Source: a virus. From it: DNA of 64,000 nt. The stretch's first letter is position 1. Each line of letters starts with the position of its first letter. Location: the IMG/VR virus record IMGVR_UViG_3300023184_003735, positions 1-64,000 of that record; one strand, 5' to 3'. Positions 24,756-37,600 of this stretch are shown here, in pieces. The position numbers and the translations under genes are program-made. Under the pieces are notes generated by a model. The model saw nothing but the letters and a program-made list of their open reading frames with translations. It ran no database searches and was not told the origin of the DNA.

Positions 24756-25133
24756 ATGGCACAAACATTCATTGGATTCAACACACAAAATCAGTACAAA
24801 AAGTTCACGCTCACGGACTTTGCACTGATCAAGCGCGATCTCTTAAACGCATTTAACATACGTCAAGGCCAGTTACCTGGTCGCCCTGCGTATGGCACAG
24901 TGTTGTGGGACTTCTTGTTTGAGAATCAACTGGAAGAATTACAAACCGGCATAGTGACAGAAGTACAACGGGTGGCCGGCGGCGACCCACGTATCTACAT
25001 CAGTAACACACAAGTGTTTCCTCAAGAGAACGGTATACTACTTGAAATTGAATTGCAAGTAATACCAAGTGATAATGCTCAACGATTAAGTATTTTCTTT
25101 GACTTACAGCAACGCTCAGCGAGTTATGTATAA
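24756..25133 (+). CDS. 25: Baseplate wedge subunit gp25
   Basis: The 125-residue protein is a clear gp25 homologue (T4 gp25 has 132 residues). The family pattern is visible: a start with FTLTDFALIKRDLLNAFNIRQGQLPGRPAYGTVLWDFLFE (about residues 17-56), then PRIYISNTQVFPQENGILLEIELQVIP. gp25 forms the core bundle with gp6 and gp7 and contacts the sheath at the start of contraction. It is followed by gp6, as expected. Confidence 0.9.
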   Translation: MAQTFIGFNTQNQYKKFTLTDFALIKRDLLNAFNIRQGQLPGRPAYGTVLWDFLFENQLEELQTGIVTEVQRVAGGDPRIYISNTQVFPQENGILLEIELQVIPSDNAQRLSIFFDLQQRSASYV

Positions 25134-25153
25134 ACTAAGCCGTTTTTGAATCC

Positions 25154-25161
25154 CATAAATA
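25154..25161 (+). promoter_or_regulatory. T4-type late promoter (CATAAATA) for gp6
   Basis: CATAAATA lies 20 nt before the gp6 ATG at 25182. An AGAGG Shine-Dalgarno follows at 25168-25172, 9 nt before the start, so this transcript would have a normal leader. Confidence 0.5.
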
Positions 25162-25181
25162 AACAATAGAGGCTCAGTACA

Positions 25182-28100
25182 ATGGCAAAAACAACTAGAC
25201 AAACGGCGATATTTGGTGTAGAAGATTGGAAACAGATCTATCAAACCTATCGCGAAGCAGACTTTCAAAGTTATGACTTTGAAACTTTGCGCAAAAGTTT
25301 TGTTGATTATCTGCGTTTGTACTATCCAGAAACGTTCAATGATTATATTGAGTCGTCAGAATATATTGCTTTACTGGACGTTATTGCGTTCATGGGGCAA
25401 GCACTTGCATTCCGTACAGACTTAAACACCCGCGAAAACTACATGGACACCGCCGAACGTAGAGATTCGGTAGTACGTCTTGCCAACTTGGTCAGTTATA
25501 CAGCCAAACGCAACATTGCCGCACAAGGCCTACTCAAAGTATTTTCAATCAATACCACAGAAAATGTTGTGGATTACCAAGGCGTAGATCTTTCCAATGT
25601 TACTATTAACTGGGCAGACCAGACCAATCCAGACTGGCAAGAACAATTTACTGCAATTATTAACGCCAGCCTGGTTGACACACAAAAAATTGGCCGCCCG
25701 GGTAATAAACAAACTATACTAGGTGTGGTCACCAGTGAATACGGCATTAATTTGGTGCCTGGATACTTACCAGTAGTTCCTTATACTGCCACCGTGGATG
25801 GTGTGAGCATGCCGTTTGAGGCCATGACATCCACGTCAGTTGGCAAAACTTACTTGTACGAACCTCCTCCACAATCCAATGTGCCATTCAATGTATTATT
25901 CCGCAACGATAGTCTAGGGTTTCAGTCAGCCAATACTGGCTACTTCTTTATGTTCAAACAAGGTGTATTGCAAAATCAAGATTTCAACTTAGCCGAGAAA
26001 GTTAGTAACCGCACAGTAAACATCAACATTGAAGGTGTTAACAATGAAGATCGTTGGTTATTCCAACTAGACAATGTTGGTAATATCAATCGCGAATGGA
26101 CATATACAGAAAATATCTATGCAGCCGGTGCAGAACAAACAGCAACTGATCTACGACCTATCTATTCAGTTACCAGTAGAACCAATGACCAGATTACCAT
26201 GGTTTTTGGTGATGGTGTATTCTCAGAAATCCCTGTTGGTATATTCCGTGCTTATGTTCGTGCAAGTAACGGATTGCAATACATTATCAATCCCGAGGAA
26301 ATGCAGGCTGTAACTATTCCTATCAGTTATATTAGTCGCGCAGGCAATCTTGAAACACTAACATTTACTTGTGGCATCACACAACCAGTAAGCAACAGTC
26401 AGGCTCGTGAAACCATTGACGCTATCAAACAACGTGCTCCTGCACGTTATTACACACAAGATCGCATGGTCAATGGTGAAGATTATAATCTTTTCCCATA
26501 TACTCAATACAACTCAATTGTCAAGAGCAAGGCATTGAATCGTGCCAGCATTGGTACAAGCCGTTATCTTGATCTAGTTGACAACACAGGCAAATATTCC
26601 AGCACAAATACATTTGGCAGTGACGGTGGTTTGTGGGAACAAAACATTCTTCCCACCATCTTGTTCTCGTGGGCCAATCGCAATGAGATTGCTGACTTTG
26701 TTGCCAATCAAGTGCAACCAGCAATTGCACAATCAACCATGCGACAGTTTTATTACGAAAACTTTCCTAGAGTAAGTGCAGATAACTTGCCCACATATGG
26801 TGCTACCACTTGGGTTCCTGATGCAAGTTGGAATCAAAGTACCACATTGGCCAATGAAACCACAGGATATTTTAAAAATGGTGTATATTCAATTGCCTGG
26901 CCCACAGGGTCTCCAATTCCGGTAGGTACCACTACAACCACAGCATTCAAATATGTGGCTGTGGGCAGCCTAATTAAATTTGTTCCTCCCACAGGACAAT
27001 ATTTTGACAAAAACAATAAATTACAAACAGGTGTGCCAACGTCAGCAGATCAGCGTTTGGAAATTTGGGCCAGCCCTATCAGTATTGAAGGATCGGGATA
27101 CAACAACGGACTTGGTATTTTGCCTTCTGGTGCAGGCCCAGTGGCACTCAATAACTTTGTACCCACCGGTGCATTGGTTGACACAATCATTCCACTATTT
27201 GTTATTGACCTACCGGTGAGTGTGGAACAGAGCATAGCCGAACAAATTTTGTTAAATCGTAACTTTGGTTTAGGATATGACAATAACGGTGATATTACTG
27301 GTGCACCTTACTCGTGGTACCTAATCACCAGCACCAATCTAGCACAAGATAGTACCTGGAGTCAGCAGTATGCTGGTAACACATCAGGTGCCAACCTAGA
27401 TGCATCTTGGTTGATACAGTTTGTTGTGCAAAATCAAAATTACACAACCACCTTCCGTGGCCTGGCGTATTATTTTGGATCAGTGCTACAAACACGTTTC
27501 TTTTACTATGACGGTGGACAAATTTATGACAGCCGCACAGGCACAGTGATCAAAGACTTTATCAATGTGCTGGCAGTGAATACTAGACCTGATTCTACAG
27601 ATCATTTACCTGGCGATATTGTTATGACTATTACAGGACAACCTGTAGAGAGTGATGGATACGTTGACGACTTCCAGGTTTTGGTTGGTTATCGCGACAG
27701 CGATAATGATGGTGTACCAGATAACCCAGATTTCTTTAATGAAATCGTGGCACCCACAATCAACTCTACACAAAAATATGTTTACCTACAAAAAACAGTG
27801 GACTTTGATAATCTACAACGCTACCTGTTGGTTGAACCTGACGTGGTTGTAAGTGATTACGGCACCTATGATGAAATTGAATTGCAAAAAAGTGCATGGA
27901 CACCTGGACAGGTATTCTATGCTTATGAACAAAGTGCATTTTATCAACTATCTGTAAGTGTTACTGGTGCAAGAACTTTGATTGATGTCACTAACGAATG
28001 GATTGCACGTACTGGACGACAGGCATTGTATTATCAATATCGTCACAATGCACCATTGACCACACGTATTGATCCAGGTACAACCAATATCATTGACTTG

Positions 28101-28658
28101 TATGTTGTGACTTTGAGTTACTATACCGCGTATCAAAATTGGATTCGTGACACTACAGGAACTGTACCTGAACCAGATGTTCCCACAATTGACGAATTAT
28201 CAACCGAGTACCAAGGCTTGCAAAATTACAAAATGTTAAGTGACAATATTATTTTAAATTCAGTCATATTCAAACCTTTGTTTGGTGAAAAGGCCGCGCA
28301 AGAATTACGTGCTACAATCAAAGTAATTCGTGCGCAAGGATCTACAGCCAGCACAAGTGAAATCAAAAGCAGTGTGGTGTCCTCAATGAATACATATTTT
28401 TCAATTGACAAGTGGAATTTTGGTGATACATTTTACTTCTCAGAACTAGCGGCATACCTGCATAGAGAACTTGGCACTATTATTAGTTCAGTAGTGCTTG
28501 TACCACTTAACAGTCAAAAGTACTTTGGTGATTTGTATGAAATACGTTCAGCACCAAATGAAATATTTGTTAACGGTGCTACCATTAATAACATTGAAGT
28601 GATTGAAGCATTGACCAGTACCAACTTGCGTACCGCACCTGGCAGCGGAGTTATTTGA
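25182..28658 (+). CDS. 6: Baseplate wedge subunit gp6, enlarged
   Basis: The N-terminal 120 residues are typical of gp6: ETLRKSFVDYLRLYYPETFNDYIESSEYIALLDVIAFMGQALAFRTDLNTRENYMDTAERRDSV. The protein has 1,158 residues against 660 in T4 gp6; aquatic T4-like phages often have larger versions. The baseplate J-like region (about 330-450) includes VFGDGVFSEIPVGIFRAYVRASNGLQY and the C-terminal part has AQELRATIKVIRAQGSTAST and NFGDTFYFSELAAYLHRELG, the gp6 dimer region. gp6 dimers build the continuous inner ring of the baseplate. The gp7-like gene starts at its stop codon (TGATG). Confidence 0.9.
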   Translation: MAKTTRQTAIFGVEDWKQIYQTYREADFQSYDFETLRKSFVDYLRLYYPETFNDYIESSEYIALLDVIAFMGQALAFRTDLNTRENYMDTAERRDSVVRLANLVSYTAKRNIAAQGLLKVFSINTTENVVDYQGVDLSNVTINWADQTNPDWQEQFTAIINASLVDTQKIGRPGNKQTILGVVTSEYGINLVPGYLPVVPYTATVDGVSMPFEAMTSTSVGKTYLYEPPPQSNVPFNVLFRNDSLGFQSANTGYFFMFKQGVLQNQDFNLAEKVSNRTVNINIEGVNNEDRWLFQLDNVGNINREWTYTENIYAAGAEQTATDLRPIYSVTSRTNDQITMVFGDGVFSEIPVGIFRAYVRASNGLQYIINPEEMQAVTIPISYISRAGNLETLTFTCGITQPVSNSQARETIDAIKQRAPARYYTQDRMVNGEDYNLFPYTQYNSIVKSKALNRASIGTSRYLDLVDNTGKYSSTNTFGSDGGLWEQNILPTILFSWANRNEIADFVANQVQPAIAQSTMRQFYYENFPRVSADNLPTYGATTWVPDASWNQSTTLANETTGYFKNGVYSIAWPTGSPIPVGTTTTTAFKYVAVGSLIKFVPPTGQYFDKNNKLQTGVPTSADQRLEIWASPISIEGSGYNNGLGILPSGAGPVALNNFVPTGALVDTIIPLFVIDLPVSVEQSIAEQILLNRNFGLGYDNNGDITGAPYSWYLITSTNLAQDSTWSQQYAGNTSGANLDASWLIQFVVQNQNYTTTFRGLAYYFGSVLQTRFFYYDGGQIYDSRTGTVIKDFINVLAVNTRPDSTDHLPGDIVMTITGQPVESDGYVDDFQVLVGYRDSDNDGVPDNPDFFNEIVAPTINSTQKYVYLQKTVDFDNLQRYLLVEPDVVVSDYGTYDEIELQKSAWTPGQVFYAYEQSAFYQLSVSVTGARTLIDVTNEWIARTGRQALYYQYRHNAPLTTRIDPGTTNIIDLYVVTLSYYTAYQNWIRDTTGTVPEPDVPTIDELSTEYQGLQNYKMLSDNIILNSVIFKPLFGEKAAQELRATIKVIRAQGSTASTSEIKSSVVSSMNTYFSIDKWNFGDTFYFSELAAYLHRELGTIISSVVLVPLNSQKYFGDLYEIRSAPNEIFVNGATINNIEVIEALTSTNLRTAPGSGVI

Positions 28659-31600
28659 TGGCCAACACACGTAGCGTAGACTTTCTTCCTGAGATTTTTC
28701 AGACCGATGCCAACAAGCAATTTTTGGCTGCCACCCTTGATCAACTGATTCAAGAGCCTAACTTTAGAAAAACACAAGGATTTATTGGTCGTACAGTAGG
28801 ACCTGGCGTTAATCCTAACGACAAGTATGTGATTGAACCCACATCTACACGAGCAAATTATCAACTAGAACCGGGTGTGATCAGTTTGGTGCCAGACACA
28901 GACACTATTAAAAATGCCATCACCTATCCTGGCCTGAATGATGCTGTAGACCTCCAAGGTGGCGATGGCGGCCGACCTGATAGACTTTATTCAAGCGAAT
29001 ATTACACCTGGGATCCGTTTATTGACTTTGACACATTTATTAACTTTAGTCAGTACTACTGGGTACCTGGCGGCCCAGATGCAGTAGATGTGGCCTCTAC
29101 CGGAATTGCCACAACTGATAATTTTATAGTCACAACAAACAATAACGCTTATAATTTTTCAGGCGTTAACGGTAGCGATCCAGTTATTGAATTAGTACGT
29201 GGCGGCAGTTATACTTTTCAAGTGACTGACGAATTTTGGATCCAGTCGGCTCCGGGCATTTCAGGACAGATACCAGCAACTCCAAACATCAGCAGTAGAG
29301 ATGTTTACGGTGTGTCCAACAACGGCGAAACCTCTGGCACTGTAATATTCAATGCACCACTTAAAGATGCACAAAGTTTTTATTACAACTTAACCAGTAT
29401 TGGTACCATCGATCTAGTGACTGAATTAGCATACGATGATATCAATGGTCAACCCTTGCTTGATTTTATTGTGGCAACTGGCGGCATTGATGGTACAACC
29501 AATTTAAACAATCGCACACTGGTTTTTATCGATAACCCTGATCTCACACAAAAATATCAAATTACCTACACCACGGTTGATGATGTAATTTATTTGCAAG
29601 TGTCATTGTTGGCCACTATCAATAGTTTAGAAAAGTGGATGACCAGTTATGGAACCGTTTACAGTAACACTCAATGGTACAAAGATCCAGCCGGAGTTAT
29701 TCGCAGTATCCCGTTGCTGAGTGCAGTTCAAGATACATTATATTATCAATCAGGTACAAATTCTGAAATTTTTGGACGTATTCTTTTGGTCGAACCTGGC
29801 AACAGTAGTATACTTGATGTTGACACTATCATTGGCCGTGAAACATATACCAGTCCCAATGGGGTTACATTCACCAACGGACTCAAAGTGAGATTTACTG
29901 GTGATGTAATCCCTGCAAGATACAAATCAGGAACAAGCAGTTTTCAATGTACCGCTACAGAAGCAGGCACAAACTATATCACTTATTATGATGCTGTACA
30001 ATTGTACGTGGGTCAAGCGGTTGTATTTTTAACACCAACCTTGGGTGGACTCGAAGCCGGCACAACCTATTACGTGAGATCAATTGCAGCCAATGGCATT
30101 AAGTTTACAGTGAGTACAGTCCCCAATGGAACCTCAGTAATATTACAAAACGGCACAGGTACAATGAATTCAATTGCAATCAGCAACCATGAATACTATG
30201 TGAGTGGTGTTGGCTCTGCCATTGAATTGTTGCCGGTTGAAGATTTTGTTATTCCAGAAACTTATGTAACTGATTACAATGATAGCACTATTGCTATAGA
30301 ACCGACAGATTTAGATTACCTAACAATTAGTCGCGCCAGTAAAGATTTAAATGCTTGGACTAGAAGTAATCGTTGGTTTCATGTCAGTGTACTAAATGCC
30401 ACCGCAGAATACAATAATACCAGCATAGTACTTGACAACAACTTCCGTGCCAAAAGACCAATTATACAATTCCGTCCAGGTACCCGTTTGTGGAACATGG
30501 GCACTCGAGGCAAAACACCCGTAGACATTATTGACTTCTCAGAAACTGACGCACTTTCAAATGTAGAAGGTTCTACTGGTTATACTACTGATGGGTATAC
30601 CTTGGTCGAAGGATCACGAGTTATATTTGCCGCAGACATAGACTTGGATGTACGTGACAAAATTTATGTAGTAAGTTTTGCGACACCAGATACTGTACCA
30701 GACCCAGATCTAATCCCTCAGCCGATTATTGTATTAACTGAAGCCATAGATGGAGCAGTTCAATTAGATGAATGCACTGTTTGTGTTTACGGTAATACTT
30801 ACGCCGGAAAAACATTTTGGTTTGATGGTACTGCTTGGATTGAAGCACAACAAAAAACTGCGGTACAACAAGCACCGTTATTCAATGTATATGATGTAGA
30901 TGGTGTGAGTTTTGGCAACCGAGTCAAATATCAATCGAGTGATTTCACCGGATCAAAACTATTCAGTTATGCAGTGGGGGACACCACAATTCTTGACCCA
31001 GTGTTGCAATTCCCATTACAATATTTGAACATCAACAACGTTGGTGATATTGTTTTTGATAACAACTTATATGTTGACACCTTTACCTACACAATTGATA
31101 ACGTTAGTACCGTTACTCCTATAAGTTCGGGAGCCGCCAGAGAGTATGCGACTCGCACTGAGTACAACAAACTAATTGGTTGGCAAACTGCTATAGTTGA
31201 ACAGCAAATTTATCAACAATTTAAATTTACGTATACAACACAAACTCTTAAACTTGATATTGCGGTAACTCCACAAACATCAATTATGTTACCTGTGATA
31301 AAAATTTATGTCGGTAGTGTGTTTATTGAACCTAGTATGTATACCTATACTGTTGGTACAGACAGTACAATTATTGCATTGACTGATACTTATTTGCCCA
31401 CAGACGTTATTGAGGTACTGGCACTAAGTGAGCAGACCAGTAACGTGGGATTTTATCAAGTGCCCAATAACTTGCAAAGTAATCCTCTTAATGCCAATAG
31501 TCCTGCATTTACATTAGGCACCATACGCACTCATTACGAAAGCATCTGTGAAAATTTATTAAGTTTAACTGGGCCAATCAACGGGGCAAACAACAGTAGA

Positions 31601-34600
31601 GACCTTGGAAATATTATTCCTTACGGTTTAGAAATTTTACAACAAAGCAGTCCGTTGACACTGGCTGGCTACTTCATGCGCAGTCCCAGTTATAATATAT
31701 TTGCATCATTGCAATACAACAGTCGTGAATATATCAAATTCAAAGCACAGATGCTTGATGCGGTGCTTACTCAAAACAATATTGCATTCAAAACCACAGC
31801 CACTATCCTTGATCAGGCAATTGCAGATATTACTCTAGGAAAATTAGACACTCAGCCATTTTATTGGAGTGATATGATTCCACAGGGTATTACCTCTTAT
31901 AGTAATACCTATACTGTGGGATTGACTACTACTAGTACATTTGATACTGTGCAAGTTTACAACTATACTTCGGCAAATTATCTTGGACTTTGTGTGTATC
32001 TAAACAATGTTATTTTAACTCGTGATCGAGATTATGTTGTGGCCACCAACGGACCTAGACTTACAATCGGTGTCGCACTTGCTGTTGGTGACACAGTTAC
32101 TATTAATGAGTACAGTACCACCTATGGCAGTTTTGTGCCTAACACTCCAAGTAAAATGGGCTTGTATCCCAAGTGGGAACCCGAAATTACCACACTTGTA
32201 ACCAGTAATGGTACAGGTGAATTTATTATTGGACATGACGGTAGTGAAACTCCGGTATTTGGAGACATACGAGATCAAGTGCTGTTGGAGTTTGAAACCA
32301 GAATCTACAGCAACATCAAACAAGATGGCAATCCAGTACCTCTCACAATTGAAAATGTATTACCTGGCCAGTTCCGTAGCACTGAATACAGTTTTGAAGA
32401 AATTAACAATATTTTTGGTACAGATTTATTGAGTTATTGCGGTTGGAACAAATTAGATTATAAATCTCAAACGTTCACCGCCACCAATGAATTCACATGG
32501 AACTACAGTAATACTACTAATAAACTCAATAATGAAAATTTACTAGGTGCCTGGCGTGGTATCTATCGCTATTTCTATGACACACAACAGCCTAGTTACA
32601 CTCCCTGGGAAATGCTAGGATTAACCACAGAACCTGTCTGGTGGGAAAGTCGTTACGGCCCAGCACCATACACCGCAGACAACTTGGTTCTGTGGGATGA
32701 TTTGGCTGCTGGTCTTGTGGCCGATCCTGCGGCACCATACTATAAACCTAAATATGCACGACCTGGTCTAACATCAGTTATTCCCACAGGAACTGAAGGC
32801 GAACTATTAAGTCCACAAGACAGTGTAGTAGGCGGTGTGCCGCTCAATCAAAATATTGTCTCCAGATATCAAAAAAGTTGGGCCATTGGCGATGGCGGCC
32901 CAGTTGAAGCATCTTGGTGGAATAGTTCTGGATACCCATTCTCAGTAATGCATGTGTTGGCTGTTACTCGTCCAGCAAAGTTCTTTTCTTTGTTTGCTGA
33001 TAGAGATCTGTACAAGTTTGATACAGACTACAACCAATATTTGTACAATGGTCGCTATAGATTAGATGCCAATGGTATTGAAGTATACGGCAATGATGTC
33101 AGTAAAGCCAGCTACATCAACTGGATTGTGGACTACAATAGGCAGACTGGAATTAATTCAACAGATCTGTTGACCGCTGATCTCAAGGCCTTGGATGTTA
33201 GACTATGTTATCGAATGGCCAGTTATTCGGATAAACAGTATATAAAATTAATTACTGAAAAGTCTAGTCCTAATAGCACTAACACAACGTTAACGATTCC
33301 CGATGAAAGTTACAACATCTTGTTGTATAAAAACCAGCCGTTTGATCAAATCCGATACAGTAGTGTGGCAGTGCAAAAAGTTGACGGCGGCTACGCAGTA
33401 TTTGGGTATGGAACAACACAATCTTATTTTGAAATACTACAAAGTCAATCTGTGGGCAAACTACAAGAATACAGTGCAGGTGGGATCACAGTACGTGTGC
33501 CAACTTTTTATTCCGACAATGTGACACAAGTTCCATACGGATTTGTTTTTGTGAACGAAACCGCAGTGAGCGATTTCTTGCTGAGTTATGGCAAACTATT
33601 AGAAAAGCAAGGATTGACATTTACTGATCGAGTGAATGGGTATACCCTAGATTGGTCAAGAATGGTTACTGAGTTTTTGTATTGGAGTCAGCAAGGCTGG
33701 AATACAAATGCCATTATCAACTTGAATCCCTTGGCTGGTGGCCTCACAGTTACCCGCCCTGGGGCAGTAGTTGATAGTATTGTAACTGAAACCAGTGAAA
33801 ACTTATTACTGGATCAAAATTCAAATGAAATCCCCACACGCTCATTAAATGTTGTTCGATTAGGCAACACGTTCACCATACAACCTCTAACTACACAAAG
33901 TATAAGTTATATTAATTTGAGATTTACCAACTACGAACACATGATAGTGTTAGACAATCAAAGTGTGTTTGGAGATTTAATATACAACCCAGTAACAGGT
34001 GCAAGACAAAGTAGATTAAATCTAGTGGCCGTAACTACTAGTGACTGGAACGGAAGTGTAGATACTCCTGGTTTTATTTTAAATCAAGACAATGTGCAGG
34101 AGTGGACTGGCCTAAAGACTTACTCCAAAGGTGAAATTGTTAAGTACAAAAATGTATACTGGTCTGCATTGACCATTGTACAACCCAGCATCAAATTTGA
34201 TTTTAATGTTTGGGCACAGAGTGATTACACTCAACTTGAATTAGGTTTACTACCAAACCTGGCCAATAAAGCTGACCAATTAGCCAACAGTTATAATATC
34301 AATGCCGCTAATATTGAAACTGATAATGATTTATTATCGTACGGCTTGATTGGTTTTAAACCTCGACAATATCTGGCCGCATTGAATCTTGATGATGTTA
34401 GCCAAGTCAATGTGTATCGTCAATTCCTAGGAACCAAAGGTACCATCTTGGCAGCCGAATTGTTCAAAGCCGCCAACCTAGGCAAAGAAGCTGCTGACTA
34501 TACCATCTATGAAAACTGGGCAGTACAACGTGCAGTATACGGCGCCAATGCCAATCGCAGTTTCTTTGAATTGAGATTGAATCGTGCATTACTGGATAGT

Positions 34601-37600
34601 AATCCTAGTTTGGTACAGGTTGTCGTGCCACAACAATCAAGCGAAGCAGACCAAACTATTTTTCTAACAGATGTGTGGCGGTCAAGTTATAAACTTACCA
34701 GCACCGCGATTCTTCCTACCACAACTGAATTGCCCACTGACGTTGGGTTGCCTTCGGCAGGGTATGTAAGTCTCAATGATACCGACATCACAGTGTTTGA
34801 TATCACAAACACAGCCAGTCTGGCAGCCAACATAGATTCAATTGAAGTAGGCACAAGTATCTGGGTGGCCAAGATCAACGATTATGACTGGGGAATTTAT
34901 CGTGCTCAAGCAGTACCCGGACAGATACAACACGTTTGCGACAACTTGAATGGTACAAGCCGTGTGATTTTTAATGATCAGCACGGCTTAGCAGTTGGCG
35001 ATAAACTGATTATCAAATTCTTTGACAGTGAAATCAATGGCGTGTACCAGGTACTCAGTGTACCGAGCCTTGATACTGTGAACATTGCATTTGCGTTTAC
35101 TAGCAATCGTTCAGTGGCAAATGGAACAGGCATTGGCTTTACATTGCAAACCATGCGAGTTGCACAAGCCAGCGATGTTGATAACTTACCATATGCTTTG
35201 AATATTTTACCTGGTGCCAAAGTTTGGGTCGACGACAATGGCGAAGGTTTGTGGGAAGTACTGCAAAAGAACAACGTGTTCTCAAGTATTATTGCACTAA
35301 GTCCAGTATTACTTGACGCAAGTGAGCAGTATGGTGCTAGTGTAACACAAGCCAGAAACAAAATTGCCGCGCTGGTAGGTAGTCCACGCTATGGTTTTAA
35401 TAGTGGTGTTGCCAAAGGTGCAGTGTATGTTTATGTAAAGAGTTATAGTGATCAATACACACCAGTGAGTCCTTTGGGCACCGGTGATGCAATTCTTACG
35501 CTAGATGTTGCGGGTGTACGTGGTTATGGTAATGCTGTGGACTTTGGTAATCAATCATGGGCAGTGGCCGGAGCCAGTGCCAGTTTAGGTCCAGGCAGTG
35601 AACCCGACAACGGCTATGCCTGTGTGATCTATCGTGATCCAGTGTTGGGCGTGCCTGGATCTATCCCATACGGCCAGTGGCAGTTGCTCACACAGCCTGG
35701 CACAACTACATCAACTACTCCGGGTGCTGGAGAATTTGGTTACAGTGTGGCCATGAGTCTAGACGAGCGTTGGATGTACATTGGAGCACCCGGTTTAAAT
35801 AGTGTACATGCCTATGGTTATGTTGATTGGCAAGATCAATTTGTCAAAGTATTAGCTGATGGTACAACCAAATCTTTTGCAATCAACAACGCTATACAAA
35901 TCAACAACAAATATCAACTCAAGGTTACATTGAACGGTCAGGTGCAAACAGTTGATGTTGATTATACAATTGACAACAATTTTAACCTAGTTACTTTAAC
36001 TAATAACCCAGGGGTGGCTACAGCAGGAAGTTTTGTTTCAGGACAAACATACACTATTCTTAGCGTAGGAACCACTAACTTTGTTGCCATTGGTGCCAGT
36101 TCAAACACAGTGGGAGTTGAATTTATTGCTACCGGAGCAGGATCAGGAACTGGTACTGCATTAGCACCAACTCAAATTGAGTTTGCACGTTACAACAGTT
36201 TTCAAATTCCTTATACTGCAACCACTTACAATCTCGACGATGCCGTCAACGCCGACGGTCGCAGAGTTGGATTATTTACAGCCACAAATATATATTCGTT
36301 CAGCATCAAGGTCAATGAAGACTTGTTACGCCCTAATATTGACTATACATTTGCCGGTACAACCGTAACTTTTACTGGATCATACGTTGCGGCTGACATT
36401 ATTGTGGTCAATGCTAAAGGATATTTTGAATATGTAGACACAATTGATTCCAGCATGGTCACAGGTGGACTAACTGCTGGAGACAGATTTGGACAAGCAG
36501 TTTCATGTACCACAGATGGCCGACAAGTTTTAATTGGCACACCATATAAATCCATAGTTAATGCTATCAGTAGCGCCAGTGCATCCGGAGTTGCGGTAGC
36601 AGGAACCGCATCATATTCTAATCTTTATCAATATAGTACCAGTGGATCTGGGTATGGTGCAATATTTAATGTAACACGTACCAATCAAACATATTCAATT
36701 AGTCTGATCGAAGGCGGTCAAGATTATAATATTAATGACACTATTACTATCTTAGGAACTCTATTAGGTGGTACTACTGGTAATAACTTAACAATTACTG
36801 TTGGTACTGTAAAAACTTTTACAGAAGCTGGGTCAGTGTATGTGTTTGATCGCAATGTACAAAAATTCATCTATGGTACAGATCCTTCCAGCGTGAGTTT
36901 TACAGTGCTAGGCGGAGCACCAACAGCACCAGTAAGCGTGATTGTTAACAATCAATTCTACATCAATCAAACCAACAGTGTGATCAATAACCCTGACTCA
37001 TTCACTGTGAGCGGTGATGTGGTTACCATACTTGGCGACTTGCAAATTGGTGATGTGATTGAAATTGAAACAAATCAATTCCAGCAAGTACAAGAAGTTG
37101 ATCAACACGTGATTGCAGAGTTTTCAAACTTTGGACAATCTGTAGATATCTGTGCCAACAATTGTAGTCTGTATGTGGGCGAACCACAGAGCAGTCAGCA
37201 AATATTCAAAGGCGGTGTGGTTGAACGTTTTGTAAACCAAAGTCGCATCTATGGCACAATCACTGCCACAGTGGCCAACCCTACACTCACTGCTGGTAAC
37301 ACAATCAGAATTAACAATATAGATGTTGAAGTCCCAGTTACATATGTAAATGCAGCCGGCCAGACTGTAGCCGGTAATAATGTTAATGGTCTAGCATGGG
37401 CAATCAATAACACAGTGCCAAACGTGTTGGCCACAGTCAGCACCACTGGATATCTCACAATCAGTGTCAAGAATTCTGCGGCAGCCGCACCGTTCAACAA
37501 GGTGCAAGTGGCGCCAGGCTCAGTGGGCACAACATTTGCTGATCTAGGATTTGAAACTTTTGCCTGGACACAAACAATTACCAGCCCATATCCTGTGCAG